Positions 43,171-58,518 of a stretch of 64,000 nt of DNA are shown here, in pieces. Under the pieces are notes generated by a model, which had not been told where the DNA came from, did no database searches, and saw only the letters and a list, made by a program, of their open reading frames with translations. The DNA comes from Oscheius onirici (taxonomy: Eukaryota; Nematoda; Chromadorea; Rhabditida; Rhabditidae): positions 2,542,001-2,606,000 of the forward strand of contig OW051472.1 of NCBI GenBank assembly GCA_932521025.1, given 5' to 3'. The first letter of the stretch is position 1, and the number at the start of each line of letters is the position of its first letter. The translations under genes were made by a program, and so were the position numbers.

Positions 43171-44753
43171 AAAAAATGTGATTTCCGGGCACTTTCTGAT
43201 GAATTTTACGTGTTTTCTCCTGAAATAAACGGAAATTTTGGTCCTAAACGTGTCCGAGCTATAAACCTTGGCCCCCTTATCATTCACCTGTCATTTTTCG
43301 ATCTTCAGAGAAGCCTGCCAATCAAAAACCACGTGGACCAAGGGGAAAAATTTGGCCAACTTTATCCCCGCGGTTCGCCAATTTCCACATGCCGTTGTTC
43401 ATGGGAACGTGACGCAATCTGACTGTGGGCGGATAATACCACCCACAGCCTACTAAAAACTCACTCTGCCTCATTCTTATGCAGTTTTTCATCACTTTCA
43501 CAACTTTTTTTGTTCCGAAATCAGCTGATAAAGTTGATAAAGCTGTTCAAAAAGGGAAAATTAAAACATATTTAGGTTTTGGGGTGAAATCGCCTTTATT
43601 TCAACGTTCCAGTGCGTTCGCTAGGTTTTCCGACTTGAATTTTACGATTTTCGACATAATAACCACAAAAAACCAAGCAGAAAGTAATGTTTTCTCTTCA
43701 TCTCAACTTCCTGAGCTCCGGAAAAATGTTGAATAATTAAAGGACTGTCGCCGCGGGTCCCGCAACGGTTGTCCTCACCGACACTTGAAATTAGGATTTC
43801 AGCTGTTGGGCTTCCTTTCTTTCCCAAATCCGTCCAATTTCTGCCCATTTTCTCCATAATTTTTCAAGTTTTGTTGCAAAATAGCATGCTGCATCGTGTA
43901 AAATGAGGATAAACACATTCACCTGGCAAATAACAGAAAAAATTCAAATGAAAACTTCGTGTTACCGTTTTTCTCCTCATAGAATTGTTTTCTTCCATTT
44001 TTGGACCCTTTTTCACTCGTTTCCGGTCATACATACCTTGCATAAGCGTTAGCTCACCCCCAATCCAAAAATGTTGGATAAAAATCATAAGAATCGAGCT
44101 AGCGGTCCCAGAATGCCCCGTCTCTCTTTTCCCTAGTTTTTACCCCCAACTTATTGCCTTTGTTGCCCTCCTCGTCATTTTTGCCGTAGAAATTGTAGGA
44201 AATTCAAGGAAGAGGCTCGCCACGTAGCTGTTATGCCCAATTTTTGTAAATTTGCCTGCTTTTTTGTAGAACAACTGCCCTGAGCCCCGTTTCCCTTCTC
44301 ATGTTTGTTTTCGACCATATACAACTGCTGAGTTCCTTGTACAACCTGCGTAAAGCTTACCATCACCCGAACGAGCATTCTTGGTCCAAAAATTCTTGTT
44401 ACCCGTTGTATAACAGCCCGAAACATTGTTTTTATAGAGTCTCGCTTATAATTCATATTCATCCTTGATTCTTCTTCCCTGCACACAATGAGGCTCAAAT
44501 CTTCGGGCAATCCCAGACAGACGCCTCATGTCTCTTGAGCTAGCTTACCCTATTTGCGTTGTTGTTCTTCCTCCACAAAATCATTAACCTTCGATATGTT
44601 TCATTTCACAACGTCAACCATTTCGAGCTGCATCTCTTGTTAATGTTCTTCCTTTAAAAATTCTTTTCCTTCAAAGTTTTCTTCACGTGTAAACGCCACA
44701 CTTCCTTCTTTGTCATCTATTGCAACATTATGCCCTCACATCATCGTCTTTCA
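43171..44753. other. Intergenic between ect-2 and kars-1
   Basis: No gene. Contains the ect-2 polyadenylation signal (about 43224), a GCGGGTCCCGCAACGG patch near 43753 related to the 17/33/34 kb repeats, and a TGTTTCA at 44597. Confidence 0.5.
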
Positions 44754-44754
44754 G
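44745..44754 (+). promoter_or_regulatory. Probable spliced-leader acceptor of kars-1
   Basis: CGTCTTTCAG ends 65 bases before the ATG at 44820. Confidence 0.6.
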
Positions 44755-44819
44755 TACTGAGTACCCTCGGAAGCCGTCTCAACTGACAGCCGCCAATCTT
44801 CTAGGAAATTTGAAGGATT

Positions 44820-48748
<3,929 letters not shown>

Positions 48749-50403
48749 AATCCCCATCCTCCCCGGATAAGTTCCCATTTTGTTACGGCTCCCCCTTTTT
48801 TCTTTTTCCTGTTTATTGGCTTATTGTTATGAACTTTGTTTTTCCTTCAAGCGTTTTCAAATTTTGAACTAGAAAAGTCGAACTTTACAAAAAAAATAGA
48901 AATTGACTCATTAGAAGACTCGGGAGACTTCAGTATTTCTGGCCAAGATGTGCTGAACTCGGCAAGCAGTAGTAGCCGAAATCAGCCAGCCTAGCAGACA
49001 ACCCCGGAATCCGACTGGTCCCCTACAGAGTACTGGAAAACGACAGGACGTGGCCTCGGAACATGATCGGCCTCTTCAAACGGTCGTCGTCACTGAGCCA
49101 CCGGCGGTCAAGAAAGAAGAAGTAACAGCCGGTCAAGAAGTAGACTTCAGTTGTGTGACCGTCATGGCCAGCATCCTCCTCTTTCTATTCTTCGTCCACG
49201 AGGTCTCGGTCATCGTCACGGGAGAGTCGTCTCTGTCCCCCTCGGAGCCCCTCACTGGTGTTGTTTTCCTCTTGTGCCCAACCATCGAAGTCTCCCTCTC
49301 TACTACGGTATCCAGAAGAAGCGGAATGATCCGAAACTGACTAATCTGGCTAGTCATTCATGTTTCTTTAGAATTGTTTTATTGAACTACGCGGCACAAC
49401 TTCCTTTTGGAAAGGGAGTTCTGATTGTGAGAAGCAGAGAAAATGACCAAAGTTTTGATGGAAGAGCAGATGACAGAGTAGACAAGTTCCTTTTATTTTC
49501 AATGTTCCGAAGGCTGCTTCAAGACGTAATATAATAAATGCCGAGCTCATATATCAATAGAAAAGGAAAGTTTACTTCCATTCAAACCAAGCAAGGCTAT
49601 TGTTTTCCATAGTTTTCAGATCAGAATTCGACAAGAATCGGGCGAGTCCAGAGATTTGGAGCTGACTTTTGCCTGAAGAATGAAAAATGTTTTCAGATGC
49701 GTGCCCGGACTTCAAGGCCCGCCAAAGGTTGAAAAGTACAAGAGTTGAACGATGACTTGTTTTTCGCTTAGAGAACATGGCAGATTGTTCAGAAAAACTG
49801 TAGACTTTCATGTATGAAAATTCATATATGTTTCACTTTTATTAGTTATAGAGCACAGAGTTACATCAAATAGTTTCCACATGATTCAAGCAACAAAGCT
49901 ATGTTCCCTGGTCATCAATTCCTGGAGCCTACAAAGATATTTTTTCCTTCTAAAAACCTTCCTACCCATCGTTCCGTTGTGAATGATTCCGTTCAACGCA
50001 TTCCCATTAGGATCCCTGATGCCTTTCCTCAAAATCCTTGTCACTTCTGAAATAAAAATAGTTTTGACTCTAATGTTCCGTACCGTCTACAAGTCGTTCA
50101 GATCGAGTCTTGTGGAGGTTGATAAAATAGATTTGGACTTCAAACTGAAACTGTTTTATAAGAAACTGACTGAAAGATACACTACAGAAGTGTAAATGAA
50201 CCAGAGGAGTAATAAAATGGATGTTACAACGTTTCATGATAAGCTAAGATTAATTTGAAGATGCAATGGTTGCAATTCTAGGTGTTTATGTCTACAGAGT
50301 ATGTTTATCAGAAACGACATTGGATAATAGGCGGTGCCAGAAAACAATCTACTGAATTTTGACTGAGCATCCAACATTTGCATGTTACGAATTCCCATGC
50401 ATT
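48749..50403. other. Downstream of kars-1; possible coding remnant at 48930-49340
   Basis: From about 48980 to 49340 the DNA has kars-1-like composition (higher GC) and contains an Arg/Ser-type stretch (ERRSNSRSRSR near 49108-49140 in one frame; STRSRSSSRESR near 49190 in another). An overlapping frame reads TVVVTEPPAVKKEEV. No single frame carries a full domain, so this may be a decayed SR-protein gene or UTR. The rest, to 50.4 kb, shows no gene. TGTTTCA at 49829. Confidence 0.4.
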
Positions 50404-50700
50404 TATTAGGGCGCGTCAGAAGTCGTGTCCCGTAGTACTACAGCTACTCTTCAAATTGATCGAATCGGTCCAAAATTTTTACTGGGGTAATCGGCCCCGA
50501 AAAAAAAACATTGAGAACTTTTGGGACAGTTTGGATTTTAGGATCAAGGGTTACGGTAGCTTTTAAAATCGGCCAAAAAAGCGTATTTTCGTGATTATTT
50601 TTTGGGGTTAGGAGATACAAAAAAATGGTCAACTACAAAAAAGCTAAGCTCATCGAGACGCATCTTTCTTTTTTGAAAAACTTATTTTACTCTCTTCCGC
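50404..50700 (+). repeat. Palindromic repeat family, half-copy B
   Basis: Begins TATTAGGGCGCGTCAGAAGT as in 32274-32554, then diverges into sequence found inverted at 6011-6319 (GGATCAAGGGTTACGG; GGTCAACTACAAAAAAG). Confidence 0.85.
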
Positions 50701-50734
50701 AAAAAGTTATTCGACTTTCAAATTTTTGAAAAAA

Positions 50735-50793
50735 TGGCGCAGTGCCAGTGCGTTAACCACGCTGGAGCGACCAGGGTTCGAGTCCGCCGAGAG
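50735..50793 (+). pseudogene. tRNA-derived (SINE-like) unit, left copy
   Basis: TGGCGCAGTGCC is a near-perfect Pol III A box and GGTTCGAGTCC a perfect B box, 33 bases apart. The anticodon loop region is not clearly paired. An inverted partner lies at 51049-51115, and both are followed by AAATCTTTTTGTTTTTTAAC. Confidence 0.6.
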
Positions 50794-51048
50794 GAAATCT
50801 TTTTGTTTTTTTAACAGTAGCTTTTTACTAGCCTAAATATCAGCCCTGCAAAATATCAGCTCGTTTGGTTTCGTAATTTCGGATGGGGAACGATTTAGAG
50901 TCCCAAATTTCAGCATGTACCTCCCTCATGGTGATTTTTTGAGATCGAATTTGATTTTTTGAGAAAATTACAGAACCGTTTGAGCTGATATTTTGCAGGG
51001 GTGATTCTTAGGCCAGTAGAGTGCTACAGTTAAAAAACAAAAAGATTT

Positions 51049-51115
51049 GCTCCCAGTGGACTCGAACCCTGGTCGCCACAGCGTGAATTTTCCAAACCCA
51101 CTGCGCCATCCGGAC
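51049..51115 (-). pseudogene. tRNA-derived (SINE-like) unit, right copy, inverted
   Basis: On the minus strand: TCCGGATGGCGCAGTGGG (perfect A box), then GACCAGGGTTCGAGTCCACT (perfect B box). Together with 50735-50793 it forms an inverted repeat of about 380 bases sharing GCAAAATATCAGCTC on the inner side. Confidence 0.6.
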
Positions 51116-52231
51116 ATTTTCAGTTTCGACATGATCCTAAACTCAAAAATCATTTTTCAAAAAAGCAAACTGTTTGTCGTTCTGAGGAAAAAATTATTGT
51201 AGTTGACAACTTTTTTTTAGGATGCAACCCTGAAGAGTTATGGGCGAAATTGTGTTTTGATCGAAACTTGGAACGTTTACCATTCTCAGACGATGAGATA
51301 TCCAGATCTCTTATATAGCCTATTAATTCGGCCTCGGTGAAACCCAGATTTTGAAAAAAAATATCAGTCGATTTGGACTTTTCTGGAAGGAGTTATGGGT
51401 CTGAGGACAACACTTAAAGCACAACCTAAAGTTAGAAAAAGGTTCTAGGAAAAGCCGGAGTTTCATGCTCCTTTCTTTGAATGGACGATACTGTTTCCGC
51501 CTACTGAAAGTACGCTAAATAAGTCTGACAGCGTATTTTTTCATAGACAACGCGCCATATCAAGCCTGCAAGACTATCCGACAAGGTGTACCTGTAGTGG
51601 AACAAAAAAAACTTTTGAGATTGAAAGGATACCAATGATGGTGTAAGAACTGGGCAAACAACAAAATTTTACTAATATCACCACTGTGTTGATCAACCAT
51701 GTTTCACTTCGCTTTACTTTATACAACTAACGAAACATTGGACTTTTTCTGAACTGTTTTTACGTCTCTCTACTGTCAATCGAATGTAGCTACTTTTTCA
51801 TAACGTTTTGTTATGTATCAATAACGCGGGATAACCAAGTCTATGAAAAAGCGAAAGAAGATCATCTCGCTATGAAACATGAATGTTTGGAAGACTCAGG
51901 CATTTTCCTGTATTCAGTAGCCAAACTTTGGGCTAAGAAATTTTTTTTTTGTTCTCTATAACTTCTGAATAGCGAAGCATGGAAATTTTTCCTCAAACGC
52001 AATTGGTTTTCCAAGTTACACTCTTCTAATTTTTTGTGGAACGAAGCAGTGTATTTGAACGAATGGGTTGGCTAAATTTTTGAAGAGTTGTGGATCAATG
52101 TCATTTTTTATACTGTTTCGTATGGATAAAGCCGGTTATCAAACAAGGCTACTGAAAACGTAAAGAAGATCATTTCGCGAGGAAACAAGAAACTAACAAT
52201 TGGACAACAACAATTTTTCTCCGGTCATTTT
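51116..52231. other. Intergenic, no gene seen
   Basis: AT-rich. TGTTTCA at 51700 and TGAAACA at 51873. Confidence 0.45.
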
Positions 52232-55200
52232 TCAGCCACAGACTTTGAGCTAAGAAATTCGCTGTAGTTTACTACAACTTTTCTCCGAAAGATCATATTT
52301 TCTCCTCCAAAACATACCTCAGTTCTCAGCTTGAAAGGTCCAGCTCTCAGAAAAGTTCTCTCATTCAAGTTCTCGATTTCGACCAATTGAAGACGAATGT
52401 CCGTTTTTGAACTTTTATCCCGCAAATTATAGCCGACCAGCAGTTCCTGTCCCAATTTCTCGGTCGTATAACTCTGGTTCTTCTTGGCCAGATCGACTAG
52501 AAGGGACGGTATGGTTTTGGTACTCGGACACGATATCCTGTAAGTTTTGGCCAAGGTGTGAAGACCCCAAGATTCTTGAGAAACTTCTTCATAAGAGTAG
52601 GAGCTGGAGGTGAAGACGAGTTGTGGCTGAAAATTTAAGTTGTCTAATATGCTATCAAAATGTGCTTTTCTAGGGAACATGTACAGCCTGAGAAACGCAA
52701 ATCGTTTTCCAAATCATCAATTTGAGCACTCTCAAAAACGACTTCTTTTTGAGTGTTGACTGTTCTTGCAATGCTACGGTATGAATTACATTGTGCCCAA
52801 AGTCTAGTACTATCTGAGAACCAAAAAAAAGTGGTTTTTTTGACAATCAAAAATGAGTTTTGTTCACAACTTTTTCCCCCACTCGAAGGTTGACATTATC
52901 TCTATCCTTGTCTCGCAGTGAAGTATAAAAAAAGAAAGCTCTCCAAAAATTAAAAAAAAAATCTCTTGAAAAACGGTGAGTCAGAAAAATTACCTCAACA
53001 GTTTCTCACAATCAGAAACCGAAACTGGCCGTTCCTCAAATAAGTTTTCAGATTTTTTTTTGCTCTTTCCCATTGAACATTGTCTGACCGAAATTTCCAC
53101 AAACTAGTACCCATCCTGAAATAAAACCCCACATCTTCAACTTGTCCGTAGTGATCATCCTGTAAGGCGAGTAACTGGTCTTCAAAGTCGCCTGAAAATT
53201 TGTCAAGTTTCTCCTTTTTCTTCTTCTTCTTTACTCAAAATGTAGCACTTTAAGACGTAGTTGTAAATCCAGTCGTCTAGATCTGTCTGATCGAAGGGTC
53301 CGTTGCAAAATATCAGCTTCAGGATCGCCTAAAAATACGCTTCTTGACAATAAATGTGTCTGTAAAGCTGTGAAAATAGCGATTTCGACGGATCAAAAGA
53401 GAACTTCTGCCCCAGATTTCGGGACATTGAGAAGCAGCAGCCAAATTTCTATCTCACCAGCACATTTTACAACTTTTTATAACGTTCAGCAAACTTGTAG
53501 CAATTGAAAATCTAGCAGCACTCTCTGTAAAACTTTGCAAAAAGCTTTTATGTTTAGTTTTATTTATTTATTACTTTTATTCAAGCCGATTATTTTGGGT
53601 TTTATCGACGGCGAGTTTTCAGAATATTACTTTTTCCAGTTATTTTTCTCCAAGAAACCCACCTTTTTGACCTTTTCCCTGCTCTTTAGAGCCACTTCGA
53701 ACTGCTTCTTTGTGAAAAATGATGGTTCCTGTGGCTTGATGGCAATGACAGTGCCATCCAGATGGATTTCGACACTTATTTTCGTCTCTTTCGTGGTCAG
53801 ACAATCGGCGTTTTCAGCCACGAGCAGAGAGAAAAGCATACTCCAAGAGGAAGAATATGGCTCGGGAGCAATTGTCTTCTCCTTGGTCACCTGGAGGTCA
53901 TAAACGAGTTTTGTGTGATTCGACGAGACGACTCTGCCTCGTTCTACCACCTTGAAACAGTCGCGAATCGAGAGAAGTCTGTTCTGAAAACGGCTGGTTT
54001 TTACGGGAAGACTGAAACAGAACAACGATTTTCTTATAACCCAACGTTTCTGTGTCAAACCAAATATTCAAACGAATTCAAACTCGTTTCCCCTATATTT
54101 CCAAATAGAAAAATGTTTCGTGACTAGCCCGGATAGTCAAGTGGATAGGATGACAGTCTATGAAGAAAGCGATCGCAAGTTCGCGTACTTTCGCACACAG
54201 GAACCACCGTAGATCAACGCGAATAAACTTTTTTTTTAAACCTAAATCTTCGTGACTAGTACCTAACAAGTGCTCGGGCTTTCAGACAATACGCAGGCAC
54301 CGTTTTTTCCAAACAAAACTTACGTTATTTTCCTGTCGTTCAGGCAGATTATGACGACATTCGGCCGTAGTAAAGTAGACTCCTAAAAAACGTGGAGTGT
54401 TCTATCCCCAAAAAGTAGCATAACCATTTTTTGAATAGCTACTTTTCCAGAGGTTCACTCACAAAAAGGCCAATTTTCGGGTCGAGGACTTTATGTAGAA
54501 AAAATAATTCTACATAAAGTCGGGCGGTGGACTTTATGTAGAATTTTTTTCTACATAAAGTGTTCGACCCAAGATACGGGGTGACTATATGTAGAAAAAA
54601 GTTCTACATAAAGTCCACCCCCCCCCGACTTTATGTAGAATTGTTTTTTCTACATAAAGTCCTCCATCCCAATTTTCTGGTACCTTTTCATAAAAAACGG
54701 TACCTTTTTCATTGTTGCTCTTTCTTATCTCCCTGTAGATCACAGTACTGGGAATGGTAAGGAAGGACATCTTCAGGAGGAACTGGAACGTAAAGTTTAC
54801 TTCCCAACATTCCTTATTCTTTCTTTTTTCAAGTATCTGTTTCAGGCACTGGATGTACATTTTTGTTTCAAAAGTTCTATTAAGATGCGAAATGTAACTG
54901 GGATAGTTGCTCCCAGATTCTCTTCTGAAACTTTTAGAACATTTCAAACGTTTTCAAAAAATTTTGGTCTCCATTTCAAACCAAGACAAGTATTATTTTC
55001 CGCTTCTTATGTTTCCTACTTCTTTAATATCAATCTTCTACTTCTGTCAATACTTCTTTGATCATCATCATTTGTCAAATTTGGCTAGAAGTAATCCACG
55101 ACAAATTTACCTATTTTTCAGCTAAATAGGAATAAAAAACGGTTCTACTGAGCTCTGCGTTATATAACAGTTGATTTCAGCCTCATTTGGTCTCATTAGG

Positions 55201-56213
55201 CTCATTTTTTCTACTTTTCAAATTTTTTTTGCTTCCACTAGTGTTTATATAAAACTCCAGAACACATCGTGTGTTCTGTTCCATGTTTTAGGTTGAATAA
55301 TTGTGTGGTCCGGGCAATTCTAAAAGTTCCCAGAACTTTTCAAACTCCAATTCGGTTTCGCCAGTTGCATAAAACAGACCATTTGAATTACGATCGCTTC
55401 TAGTTTTGCATAACAACAACATTTAGTTTTTCTTACCTTAGTTGTGTTTCGCTGCTTCTTCATTATCTCATTTAGTCAATCACACCTGATCTGCTCAAAA
55501 CGTGGTTTTAGAAGTACGAACGCATTCATAAAAAAAGGATCGTCTTCTTCTTTTTTTCTTTCAAAAGTTCTGTAAAGTTTCGCATTGGGAGTGTCACAGT
55601 TACTGTAACTGTCCCGTGCATCTTTTCAGTTCAACTTTTGCATCCAAAACGTTGTATCTAATCGATCAGTTATTTTTTGAATGTTTCGCAGCTGCTTCAA
55701 CATTTCAATGCAAATAGTCAGAGGAACGCTGATTTTTTCCTTCGGGGTTACAAAAATAAATACATGCGTAAAAATCCATCTTGTTCTAAAAAAAAATCAC
55801 CCGATTGGGCATTTCGGCCCTCCTGAACAGTCCCTTTAGCTCCTTCTCTAGACCATCTAATGGAATAATATCGGGGAGACGAAAACTTGTGGCCGCTTGG
55901 TAGTCGATACAGATTTCCATGTAGATTTCCTTCAAGCTTCTGGTCTTAAAATGGGCTTCAATAGCCGGAAGACGGTCCCGAATCAGCTCGGAAATCGTGG
56001 ATAGGTGGGCGTCTTGGGACTCGGCAGTGATGATATCCACATCCAGATAGTAGCTCAGAAGACCGCTTTTGACCAGACAAGGCAGAAGAGGGGTGGCTTC
56101 GTATTGGGCTGTCAGCTGAAAATTTATGTTTTTGTTACACAAAATTTACTAATTGAAGCAGGCTTGTTGATTCTGGGTTGTTGCGCTGCGGCCAGGTTGG
56201 ACTTTGCGGCGGG
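52232..56213 (-). CDS. Multi-exon protein of unknown function
   Basis: Minus-strand exons with mutually consistent phases: 56213-56150, 56115-55801, 53983-53672, 53328-53235, 53191-53010, 52911-52871 (weak acceptor) and 52687-52318. A tiny last exon then follows at 52249-52232, or the frame reads through to a stop near 52225. About 460 residues are readable; the start lies upstream of 56213. Segments: STSLLQLLTAQYEATPLL, DVDIITAESQDAHLSTISEL, SIRDCFKVVERGRVVSSNH, SDFEDQLLALQDDHYGQVED, EEVSQESWGLHTLAKTYRI, GQELLVGYNLRDKSSKTDI. It is a soluble mixed alpha/beta protein with no signal peptide or membrane span in the part seen. I recognise no family. The 1.8 kb intron 55800-53984 holds the hairpin array at 54489-54659, and the first visible intron holds a long inverted repeat (56259-56458). 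Confidence 0.65.
54126..54205 (+). pseudogene. Degenerate tRNA-like sequence
   Basis: GCCCGGATAGTCAAGTGGAT resembles a 5' acceptor plus A box, and CGCAAGTTCGCG resembles a T arm, but the B box is off consensus and the 3' acceptor does not pair. Probably a decayed tRNA copy. Confidence 0.4.
54489..54659. repeat. Array of four hairpins (CTTTATGTAGA/TCTACATAAAG)
   Basis: Four inverted repeats in a row at 54489-54519, 54532-54560, 54584-54612 and 54629-54659. Each has arms CTTTATGTAGAA/TTCTACATAAAG (the third has a one-base change) and a loop of 4-9 bases, separated by GC-rich spacers (GTCGGGCGGTGGA, GTCCACCCCCCCCCGA). A weaker fifth unit is at 61132-61168 in the collagen intron. Confidence 0.9.
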
Positions 56214-56258
56214 CTAAAAAAAATCATTTCGCATTTTTTTCTGATTTTTTTTGTTTCC

Positions 56259-56458
56259 AAATACGTCCCCCGATTAGATTTAGTTTTGCCATCAGAAAAA
56301 TTGGAAGAAAATCGAAAACTGACAACGAAAATAGAAGAAAACTGCTATTTTTACCGAATTTCGTCAAAAAACCGCATTTTCTTCTATTTTTGTTGTCAGT
56401 TTTCGATTTTCTTCTAATTTTTCTGATGGCAAAACTAAATCTAATCGGGGACGTATTT
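56259..56458. repeat. Long inverted repeat
   Basis: Arms 56259-about 56350 and about 56370-56458 are almost perfect complements (AAATACGTCCCCCGATTAGA at left; TCTAATCGGGGACGTATTT at right) with a spacer of about 25-40 bases. Transcription of the host intron would give a hairpin of about 90 base pairs. Confidence 0.88.
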
Positions 56459-57741
56459 AGAAGCAAAAAAAAATTTGGGGAAAAACATGTGTTCTGATTG
56501 TGAGCGAAACATTTTCTTTACTTATTCGAGAACCTAACACTCTGTCAAATGAAAATTGATATATTGATACGTTGAAAACACGCATATTGGCGTACTGATT
56601 CGAGAAGAAGTATATGTTCTAGGTGAAACATTATTTTCTTTTTTGTTGTACCCAACAAACCTTGGACAGCACGTGGCGTGGAAAGACATCGCCGTATTTT
56701 CAGCACGTGGCTCACATTTTTGAGAATTTTATACGTTTTCCAGTCTAAAGGAGAAACGTGGTGATAAACTGCTTATTTCGGTAGTTGGGGAAGAAAAATA
56801 TGTCTTTGGACTTGTTAGTTTCAGCGAGAAAACACGATCTTCTAGAGGAAGATCTTTTGCCTTTCGGAGTTTTGATCAGTTTCTTGGAATCTTCTCTAAA
56901 CAAAAGTTCTGTTTTCAATAGTTTTGCACACTCAGAAAAACGTGCAATATAGATAACGTGCCCGTAATCAGCTCCAAAAAAAAAAATGAAAACTCTGATC
57001 TCATAGCTAGTAGCCCTCTCGACAGCTATAATACAAGTTTTTTTATTTTGTATAGAAAAATCACGATATTTATGACACACTTTTTAGGCATGGATCATTG
57101 CAAAACTAAGTCGGTTCATGTTTCGGTGGATAGTGAAGACAAAAACTACTTCTGGGAATTTCTGACATCTCTTCAGACTGGGCACAGAGTTCAATAGTTT
57201 CTACTCGAAAAAGGTCTAACTTATTTTCCGTCGGTCTCCCTTACCATATTACTTTTTCTGTTCATATTTCGAGCAACGAGTGACGAATTTTTATTTTTCG
57301 GTATTTATGAACAGTTTGAATCATATTTGCAGTTTTCAAAAAACTTACAGTAACCGTAGAGCTGCTGCTTTTCTCCGACGTTGGCGAGCGTTTCTCTCCC
57401 AACAGATGCATATTTCTAAAAGGACTCAAAGGAAGCAGTTCTTTGTCAAAAAATAGAGTTTCATGGGACGCAACCGACCGAGATGCGAAAAAGGTTATGA
57501 AACCTATACTCTTGAGAGCAAGCTGGTTTGTGTGAGAATATTGGTAATAGTCAAATGAGAAGGAAGACGCTTCTTTGCACTTTCAATGTTTAAACAGTGG
57601 AAGATAGGAGAGAAGATCAATTACGCCCTAGAATGGGAAAGATTGGAAGAGGAAGGGAAGTATTTTTTTGATTTTTTTTGGAGAAACCATTTACACTGCA
57701 GCCTGAAGTACCGCTATCTGAAGTAGATGCGCTTTACGACA
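56459..57741. other. Intergenic or intronic, no gene seen
   Basis: TGAAACA (minus motif) at 56624. It may hold upstream exons of the gene at 52232-56213, which I could not define. Confidence 0.4.
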
Positions 57742-58074
57742 TCAACGAAACATAAACTGTGAATATGGCCTAATTGAAGCACAGTAGTAGACGTTTCCCT
57801 TCGAGGCCTTATCTCCAAAAACACGCTGCTTTTCCAATTTCTGAACATTACGGCCCCTGAAAAAAACATACTGCAAAAGCACGGGCTCCTGTTCAGCACT
57901 TATTTGTTTTCGAAAACGTATGGGAAATTCAATTTCATGCGAAGTCAAAGTTTCACAAGTGGAGTAATATCTGGACCCAGGAATATCTGCAGTAATATCT
58001 GGACTCATATCTTCTCCTAAAGGAGTAACTTTTTGAATAGAATTTACCATATTTTGCAGTGAGAATGGTTTCAT
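57742..58074 (-). CDS. Open frame of 110 codons, unassigned
   Basis: Minus-strand frame with balanced composition (EDMSPDITADIPGSRYYSTC; EIEFPIRFRKQISAEQEPV). It could be a 5' exon of the minus-strand gene at 52-56 kb or a small gene. No splice link or homology could be shown. It is 12 bases from a divergent frame at 58087. Confidence 0.3.
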   Translation of the reverse strand: MKPFSLQNMVNSIQKVTPLGEDMSPDITADIPGSRYYSTCETLTSHEIEFPIRFRKQISAEQEPVLLQYVFFRGRNVQKLEKQRVFGDKASKGNVYYCASIRPYSQFMFR

Positions 58075-58086
58075 AGTTACTACATA

Positions 58087-58518
58087 ATGAAGAGTGATGA
58101 TAGCGTATCAATTTTTTTTCGACTAGCAGCATTCTTGAGATTTCATGCTATTTTTGCTCTGAAAGGCTATCACTATAACAAAGGTCCTAACATCTTTAGA
58201 AATACTGAAATATTGCCAGAGGTGAACTATATAGCTGTACAACATGTGTTACAGACTGAGCTAAGAACAGAAAAATCCAGGTTTTCTAGACCCTATATAG
58301 TGCAGATGAAACATGACTGTTCGCGAAGAAAATTGGGCGGAAATTGCCTGAACAAAATTATGAGGTTTGTTGTGTTCGTGCTGTCTCAAGAGACCACTGA
58401 TTTACGATTCTGGCGCCAGTCCGTTTTTAGACGTAGAGACGAGGAGAAGGGCCAAAACATAGCTCAAAGTTTCATGAATAACCAAGTTGAAAATTTAGAA
58501 GAGGATAAACATGCGTGA
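58087..58518 (+). CDS. Open frame of 143 codons, unassigned
   Basis: ATG at 58087 (MKSDDSVSIFFRLAAFLRF), ending ENLEEDKHA-stop. Long for AT-rich non-coding DNA but with no recognised domain. Contains a TGAAACA motif at 58307. Confidence 0.25.
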   Translation: MKSDDSVSIFFRLAAFLRFHAIFALKGYHYNKGPNIFRNTEILPEVNYIAVQHVLQTELRTEKSRFSRPYIVQMKHDCSRRKLGGNCLNKIMRFVVFVLSQETTDLRFWRQSVFRRRDEEKGQNIAQSFMNNQVENLEEDKHA

